Translations under genes and position numbers: made by a program | The notes under the pieces: model-generated | Databases searched by the model: none | The model's input: the letters and a program-made list of their open reading frames with translations, nothing else | Told to the model about the DNA's origin: nothing | In this document: in pieces, positions 59,543 to 64,000 of the stretch | How positions within the stretch are numbered: position 1 is the stretch's first letter | Layout: each line of letters opens with the position of its first letter | Source: an uncultured Collinsella sp. | Lineage (GTDB): Bacteria > Actinomycetota > Coriobacteriia > Coriobacteriales > Coriobacteriaceae | Direction of reading: 5' to 3' | DNA: 64,000 nt | Assembly: GCA_934630375.1 (NCBI GenBank) | Contig: CAKTVQ010000007.1 | Location: forward strand, 1-64,000

Positions 59543-59569
59543 AAAAGGGCCCCGTTTGGGGCCCTTTTC
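59543..59569. terminator. Bidirectional terminator between kinase and CwlO-like genes
   Basis: AAAAGGGCCCC pairs with GGGGCCCTTTT (4-nt loop) and can act on both convergent genes. Confidence 0.85.
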
Positions 59570-59577
59570 AGCTGTAC

Positions 59578-60711
59578 TTAGATGCGGTTCATCTGAGCGG
59601 CGACCTTGTTATACCAGTCCTGCCACGTGGGCGGGCAGTACTTTTTGGCCGCTGCCGGGGTAAGGGTGGAGCCGTAGTTGGCGCCCAGGTAGGCAACATG
59701 AGCGGAGATGCCCTCGCTCCAGCTGCCAAAGCTGCGCCAACCGCCGCCACGAGCGCTCCAGCCCCAGGCGTTGTAGGAATTGGCGCAATAAGTGCCCTTG
59801 GTGCTCTCGATGCAGGCGATGGCGGGGGACCAACGGGGGTCGACGCCGGTATTCCAAGCGGCGACGGCAAAGTTGTAGCCCTGGCCTGCCATGGGGGAGC
59901 CGGCAAGATAATTGTCGATGCGGCTCGTCCACTCGTTGATGAACGTATCGTAATCGGAGTTACCGGTATTGGCGTTGTTCACCGTGGTATCGATGGTGGT
60001 GTTGGTGTTGGTGGCCTGGCTGCTGGAATTGCTGCCGCTTACGCCCTCGCCCGAGAGCTTCTCGGCGGCAGCGGCCTTGTCGGCCTCAAGCTTGGCAAGC
60101 TCGGCGGCATTTTCCTGCTCGGCTTTTGCCTGCGCCTCGCTGCGGAGCTGCTGGGCCTGTGCCAGCGCATCTTCGGCGTTTTTTTGCTCTGCCTCAAGCT
60201 GGGACTTGGCCTGCTGGAGTTCGGCCTTGTTCTGCTCGAGTTCGGTTTGCATGTTGTTGAGCTCTTCGATCTCGTCGACGCTCGAGCTCGTGATCTGGTT
60301 GGTGTATTTGCAGGTGGTGATGAACTCACCCAGGCTCTGCGCGTTGACCAGGAAGCTCACGATGGGATTGGTGCCCTTCTGGTACTTGTACAGATCGCGC
60401 ATGGCGGAGCTTGCCTTGGCCTGCTGCTCGGGAAGCTTAGCCTCGATTTCCTCGATGCTCGCCTCATTGGAGTCAATCTGCTTTTGCAGGTCGTCGAGTT
60501 TGGTGCGGGCATCGTTGTAGGCGCTCGTGGCGGCTTCGATTTTTTGCTGCGCGGCGGAAAGCTGATCCTGCGTTGCCTGCGAGGCGGCATACGCCGCAAC
60601 GGGGGAGAGCATCGGCGTGGCAGTCAGTGCGACAGCGAGTGCGGCGCTCGTGATGATACGAGCCGGCTTCGACGCGATGAGCGCTGCGACGCGATGATTC
60701 GAATGCTGCAT
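59578..60711 (-). CDS. Secreted CwlO/PcsB-like protein with lysozyme-type C-terminus
   Basis: A 377-residue exported protein. A signal peptide (residues about 12-43, ending near AYA-AS) is followed by a coiled coil (about 45-220, QDQLSAAQQKIEAATSAYNDARTKLDDLQKQI) like that of CwlO and PcsB, then a Ser/Asn/Thr linker and a C-terminal domain with AIACIESTKGTYCANSYNAWGWSA, which resembles a lysozyme/glucosaminidase fold with the Glu as catalytic candidate. It probably cuts peptidoglycan during growth or division. AGAGGG precedes the ATG at 60711. Confidence 0.88.
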   Translation of the reverse strand: MQHSNHRVAALIASKPARIITSAALAVALTATPMLSPVAAYAASQATQDQLSAAQQKIEAATSAYNDARTKLDDLQKQIDSNEASIEEIEAKLPEQQAKASSAMRDLYKYQKGTNPIVSFLVNAQSLGEFITTCKYTNQITSSSVDEIEELNNMQTELEQNKAELQQAKSQLEAEQKNAEDALAQAQQLRSEAQAKAEQENAAELAKLEADKAAAAEKLSGEGVSGSNSSSQATNTNTTIDTTVNNANTGNSDYDTFINEWTSRIDNYLAGSPMAGQGYNFAVAAWNTGVDPRWSPAIACIESTKGTYCANSYNAWGWSARGGGWRSFGSWSEGISAHVAYLGANYGSTLTPAAAKKYCPPTWQDWYNKVAAQMNRI

Positions 60712-60781
60712 CCAATCCCTCTGCAATCAATCGTAGGTTATGGTTCGAACGGTATTCTACTACTGCTTTCGACCTCAACTT

Positions 60782-60818
60782 GAACCTTAAAGGTTCCAAA
60801 GGGTCAAGTTGAACTTGA
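60782..60818 (-). promoter_or_regulatory. Two perfect 15-bp palindromes upstream of the CwlO-like gene
   Basis: GAACCTTAAAGGTTC (60782-60796) and TCAAGTTGAACTTGA (60804-60818) are perfect palindromes 22 bp apart centre to centre, with related GTTCAACTTTAAC at 60868. They look like operators for an unidentified regulator of the cell-wall hydrolase. Confidence 0.55.
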
Positions 60819-60945
60819 GGCTTTGGCTTTGACCTGCAGTTATAGTGAATTGTTGAGAAACCATAGAGTTCAACTTTAACGTTACGGAACTCTGTCTGAT
60901 CGCAGATTCACGCCTTAAGAGCTACTCCAACATGGGGTTTTGCAC

Positions 60946-61578
60946 CTATAGGGTTCCCTCGCGGCGAGCCTGCTCAACTTCTTCGAGCGCCTCGGCTGGG
61001 GTGAAGGAACAGGTGCCGTCGCCGAGCTTGACTGTTTGGATATCGTCTCCGACATGCACCTCTCCGCCTCGAAGCACCACACCGAAAATGCCCTCGTGGG
61101 GAAAGATGCAATCACCGGCGAGATAGTAGATAGCACAGCGGGTGTGGCAGACCTTGCCGATCTGGCTGATCTCGACCAGAACGTCGTTGCCGATCTTGAG
61201 CTGTGTGCCCAAGGGGAGCGAAAGCAAGTTGATACCTTGTGTGGTGAAATTCTCCCCAAAAACGCCTTCGTGCACATCGAGCCCGCGATGCTGTGCCGTC
61301 TGGATTGATTCTGCGGCCAAAAACGAGACTTGGCGGTGCCAGTGCCCGGCGTGCGCATCGGAAGCGAGACCAAACTGCTCAATGACGGTATCGTGCCCAT
61401 CGGAGACGGGCGACTTGCGTGTGCCTTTGTGCGCCGACGTGTTAATCGAGACGATGCGGGCGGGTCCTTCGTAGGCGTTGCTGGCGGTGCGTAGGGGAGC
61501 GGTCGTCTGAGTACGTTCCGCTAGCTCGCGTTTTGCAGCGTCAAGGATGGGGTTGTCGGTCAGATGTTCTTGGGGCAC
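60946..61578 (-). CDS. MOSC-domain protein
   Basis: A 210-residue MOSC (molybdenum cofactor sulfurase C-terminal) protein. The core (about residues 40-190) has SDAHAGHWHRQVSFLA, GVFGENFTTQGI and the key Cys in GKVCHTRCAIY. MOSC proteins bind or carry sulfur or the molybdenum cofactor. Some 35 extra residues precede the domain. The GTG at 61578 has GAAAGG upstream. No other molybdopterin gene is in the window. Confidence 0.88.
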   Translation of the reverse strand: MPQEHLTDNPILDAAKRELAERTQTTAPLRTASNAYEGPARIVSINTSAHKGTRKSPVSDGHDTVIEQFGLASDAHAGHWHRQVSFLAAESIQTAQHRGLDVHEGVFGENFTTQGINLLSLPLGTQLKIGNDVLVEISQIGKVCHTRCAIYYLAGDCIFPHEGIFGVVLRGGEVHVGDDIQTVKLGDGTCSFTPAEALEEVEQARREGTL

Positions 61579-61717
61579 GCGTGCGCCTTTCGCTTATGAG
61601 ATTGACAATATGTTGAATCCTACAACAACGGTAGGTTCATTGCCCGTTGTCGTACAGCGGTGAGTGCCGTCTTTGCGCCGAGTTTGCTCCTCCGATTGCC
61701 ATAGATACGGTGGAACT

Positions 61718-61747
61718 TTGGGCACTGGCGGTTTGGCACGCTAGAAT
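61718..61747 (+). promoter_or_regulatory. Promoter of the ATP-grasp/racemase operon
   Basis: TTGGGC (61718-61723) and TAGAAT (61742-61747) are 18 nt apart; a small GCCCG/CGGGC hairpin lies in the leader at about 61769-61783. Confidence 0.5.
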
Positions 61748-61803
61748 GAATCGGTTGCACTAAGACCGCCCGTTGTGCGGGCAGTTCATGATAGGAAGTT
61801 TCC

Positions 61804-63060
61804 ATGGCATTGCAATTTACAGAGCGCGAGTTCATTCCCGTGCTGCTCGGTGGCGACATCAACGCCTATTCGGTGGCGCGCGCTTTCTACGAGGAGTATC
61901 GGGTCAAGAGTCTGGTCTTTGGCAAGTACCAGACGGGCCCTGCGTATCGAAGCCAGATTATCGACTACACGCCCAATGTCGACATCGATACCATGCCCGT
62001 GATGCTCAAGACCGTCAACGGCATCGCTCAGGCACATGCCGATAAGACGATTGTCCTGATGGGCTGCGGCGATAACTATGTTGCCCTGGTGGCTCAGGCA
62101 AAGGACGCCAATGAGCTGGCGGATAACATCGTTGCGCCCTACGCACCCTACAGCATGCTCGAGCAGTGCCAGAAGAAGGAGATCTTCTACGAGCTGTGCG
62201 AGAAGCATGGCGTGCCGTATCCGCATACGTTTACCTTTACTGCGCAGATGCTCAACGCGCAAGGCGAGGCGCCGGCCGAGGTGCTCGACCAGATCGACTT
62301 CCCGTTCCCGATGATCCTGAAGCCGTCCGACGGCATCATGTGGTGGCAGCATGAGTTCGAGGGCCAGAAGAAGGCTTATGAGATTGCCGATCGTGCCGAG
62401 CTTGAGCAGGTTATCCGTGACTCCTATGCCAGCGGCTACACCGACGACCTGATCTTGCAGGACCGCGTGCCCGGCAACGACGAGTACATGCGCGTGCTCA
62501 CCAGCTATTCCGACCGTAACGGCAAGGTGCGCATGATGTGCCTGGGCCACGTACTGCTCGAGGAGCATCAGCCCCATGGTGTTGGCAACCATGCTTGTAT
62601 CATCACCGAACCCAACGACGAGCTCATGGGCGGCGTGCGCAAGCTGCTCGAGGACCTGAACTTTGTGGGTTATTCCAACTTTGACGTGAAGTATGACGAG
62701 CGCGATGGCTCGTTTAAGTTCTTCGACTTCAACACCCGTCAGGGCCGCAGCAACTACTACGTAACCAACAGCGGCTTTAACGTTGCCAAGTATGTGGTGG
62801 ACGAGTATGTGTACAAGCGCCCGTTTGAGCCGGAGTTTGTGACGGCGCAGGACGAGGCACTGTGGATGGTCGTCCCCATGGGCGTCGTCGACAAGTACGT
62901 CAAGGATCCCGAGTTGCGCGCGAAGGTACATCGCCTAGCCAAGGAGGGCAAGGGCGCCGATCCCTCGTTTATGAAGGGTGACTTTGTCTTTAACCGCTGG
63001 CTGCGCATGTGGCACACCAAGCTGCGCCACTTTAAACTGTTCAAGACGTATTACAAGTAG
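61804..63060 (+). CDS. ATP-grasp carboxylate-amine ligase
   Basis: A 418-residue ATP-grasp enzyme: N-terminal pre-ATP-grasp domain (FIPVLLGGDINAYSVARAFYEEY), ATP site with FPMILKPSDGIMWW, metal-binding acids in SNFDVKYDERDGSFKFFDFNTRQGRSNYY. It resembles the D-aspartate ligase type that couples D-Asp to the side-chain amino group of peptidoglycan precursors. ATAGGAAG precedes the ATG. The Asp/Glu racemase gene 84 nt later supports a D-amino acid substrate, by inference. Confidence 0.85.
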   Translation: MALQFTEREFIPVLLGGDINAYSVARAFYEEYRVKSLVFGKYQTGPAYRSQIIDYTPNVDIDTMPVMLKTVNGIAQAHADKTIVLMGCGDNYVALVAQAKDANELADNIVAPYAPYSMLEQCQKKEIFYELCEKHGVPYPHTFTFTAQMLNAQGEAPAEVLDQIDFPFPMILKPSDGIMWWQHEFEGQKKAYEIADRAELEQVIRDSYASGYTDDLILQDRVPGNDEYMRVLTSYSDRNGKVRMMCLGHVLLEEHQPHGVGNHACIITEPNDELMGGVRKLLEDLNFVGYSNFDVKYDERDGSFKFFDFNTRQGRSNYYVTNSGFNVAKYVVDEYVYKRPFEPEFVTAQDEALWMVVPMGVVDKYVKDPELRAKVHRLAKEGKGADPSFMKGDFVFNRWLRMWHTKLRHFKLFKTYYK

Positions 63061-63144
63061 ATGAGTGCGGCGCCCGTCCGGTTTGCATCGGGCGGGCGCG
63101 GGTATGATACGCGCAATTGCGTGGGCGTCACCAAGGAGGCGGCG

Positions 63145-63891
63145 ATGGAAAAGCTGGGAGTTATCGGCGGCATGGGCGCCGAGGCCACGTCGTATTACTA
63201 CGACCAGGTGGTGCGCCATACGGCTGCTGCCTGCGACCAAGAGCATATCGACATGGTGGTGCTTTCCAAGTCGACCATGCCCGACCGCACGCTGGCCATC
63301 AAGACCGGTGAGCATGCCGAGCTGCTGGCGACCATGAAGGAGTGCGCCCAGGCGCTCGAGTCGCTGGGCTGCGCGCATATCGCCATTCCCTGCAACACGT
63401 CACACTACTTTTACGACCAGATTCAGTCGTTTACGAAGGTGCCGATTATCCACATGCCGCGCGAGTCGGTGCGCTATGCCCTAGCTGGCGCGGTGATGGG
63501 GGAGTGCGAGTTCGATCCTAACCTGAGCATGCCGGCCGAGCCGGTGCGCAAAATCGGCATCATGGGCACCGACGGAACTGTGGGCGCGGGCGTCTATGGG
63601 CGCGAATGCGAGGCCGCGGGCGTCGAGGTCGTCTATCCCAGCGAGAAGCGTCAGGCCGATGTGATGTCGCTTATCTACGACGATGTGAAGGCCGGACGTG
63701 AGCCCGATATGGATAAGTTCGACCGCGTGATGTGGGAGTTTGCCCGCAGCGGCTGCGATCGCGTCATTCTGGCCTGCACGGAGCTCTCGGTGCTGCAGAA
63801 GTACCGCGAGATGCCCGAGATCACCCTCGATGCCATGGATGTCCTGGTGCGCGAATCCATCATCCGCAGCGGCGCCCCCTACCGCCTCTAG
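63145..63891 (+). CDS. Aspartate/glutamate racemase family protein
   Basis: A 248-residue cofactor-independent amino acid racemase. The two catalytic cysteines are in IPCNTSHYFYDQ and LACTELSVL, and the N-terminus LGVIGGMGAEATSYYYDQV is typical of the aspartate racemase branch. AAGGAGG precedes the ATG at 63145; the frame upstream of it is leader. It follows the ATP-grasp ligase, suggesting that it supplies D-Asp or D-Glu. Confidence 0.92.
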   Translation: MEKLGVIGGMGAEATSYYYDQVVRHTAAACDQEHIDMVVLSKSTMPDRTLAIKTGEHAELLATMKECAQALESLGCAHIAIPCNTSHYFYDQIQSFTKVPIIHMPRESVRYALAGAVMGECEFDPNLSMPAEPVRKIGIMGTDGTVGAGVYGRECEAAGVEVVYPSEKRQADVMSLIYDDVKAGREPDMDKFDRVMWEFARSGCDRVILACTELSVLQKYREMPEITLDAMDVLVRESIIRSGAPYRL

Positions 63892-63898
63892 CTTCCGA

Positions 63899-63927
63899 CC
63901 TGTCAAATAGGGACAGGTTTATTTTGG
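63899..63927 (+). repeat. Partial member of the AGGGACAGGTT repeat family
   Basis: AGGGACAGGTTTATTTTGG (63909-63927) equals one arm of the palindrome at 28675; here the other arm is missing, but ACCTGTC (63899-63905) makes a short local hairpin with GACAGGT. Confidence 0.7.
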
Positions 63928-63950
63928 TGGGTTTTATCTGGGGAAACAGT

Positions 63951-63988
63951 AAAGGCCTCGGCTCGTTTGGTGCGAGCCGAGGCCTTTT
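63951..63988 (+). terminator. Terminator of the ATP-grasp/racemase operon
   Basis: AAAGGCCTCGGCTCG pairs with CGAGCCGAGGCCTTT (7-nt loop), then TGC; A and T stretches on both sides allow action in either direction. Confidence 0.85.
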
Positions 63989-64000
63989 GCATGTACCGGT

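Noticed and set aside
60738..60760. GGTTCGAAC resembling a tRNA T-loop
   Set aside because: No acceptor, D-arm or anticodon stem can be drawn around it.

Overview
The window looks like chromosome of a Gram-positive, GC-rich, anaerobic gut actinobacterium of the class Coriobacteriia, most likely Collinsella. That is my inference from the class III ribonucleotide reductase pair (nrdD/nrdG), actinobacterial codon bias, the acetylase branch of diaminopimelate synthesis, gut-type families (DUF3793, SdpR/SdpI, YolD plus Y-family polymerase) and many long intergenic palindromes. No rRNA operon, CRISPR array, complete prophage or transposase gene was found. Most genes are ordinary housekeeping genes in short operons; the unusual material is mainly between genes.

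Layout. 1-2923: 3' end of a tRNA, then nrdD behind a promoter that carries two NrdR-type boxes. 2937-3931: two long palindromes, then nrdG. 3998-5668: pterin/folate genes folE, an HD hydrolase and folB. 5675-13089: metallopeptidase and dipeptidase on the minus strand; an SlyD-type isomerase paired with a UreE-like nickel chaperone; a HAD phosphatase; a Fur-family regulator; acylphosphatase plus oxidoreductase; RNase HI; a LysR regulator. 13151-14675: a promoter, a 17-codon leader ORF and metY. 14988-21545: secreted and small membrane proteins, panE, cyclase, Fe-S aldo/keto reductase, oxidoreductase and endonuclease IV; two sister palindromes sit directly before the last two genes. 21607-24797: polar amino acid ABC transporter. 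24914-28639: flavodoxin, DUF3793, copper-type HMA protein with a CsoR-like operator, YolD and Y-family polymerase with LexA-type boxes. 28675-31273: an orphan half iron-alcohol-dehydrogenase flanked by related palindromes, then pgi.

31374-34321 (minus) is the most unusual coding region: an unknown protein, a ClpP-like protease and a soluble TraG/VirD4-type ATPase, with no other conjugation gene nearby and with phased direct repeats upstream. 34842-39632: two HAD phosphatases, a 230-bp MITE-like element, TatD, TcdA and the SdpR/SdpI pair. 39818-51012: EttA, two unknown low-complexity proteins, NAD synthetase, an aminotransferase, lactate dehydrogenase, a lipase-like protein flanked by direct-repeat hairpins, and a nucleoid-associated protein.

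51095-51302 holds a multi-stem RNA candidate resembling the raiA motif. 51304-55373 is a lysine/DAP operon on the minus strand: promoter, lysine riboswitch, an in-frame LysA-DapA fusion, DapB and DapH. A divergent M20 deacetylase follows, and with the aminotransferase at 46307 it could complete the N-acetyl DAP pathway. 56678-64000: small membrane and FxLYD proteins, an HTH/Ser-Thr kinase pair, a secreted CwlO-like hydrolase, a MOSC protein, and an ATP-grasp ligase with an Asp/Glu racemase that may act on peptidoglycan.
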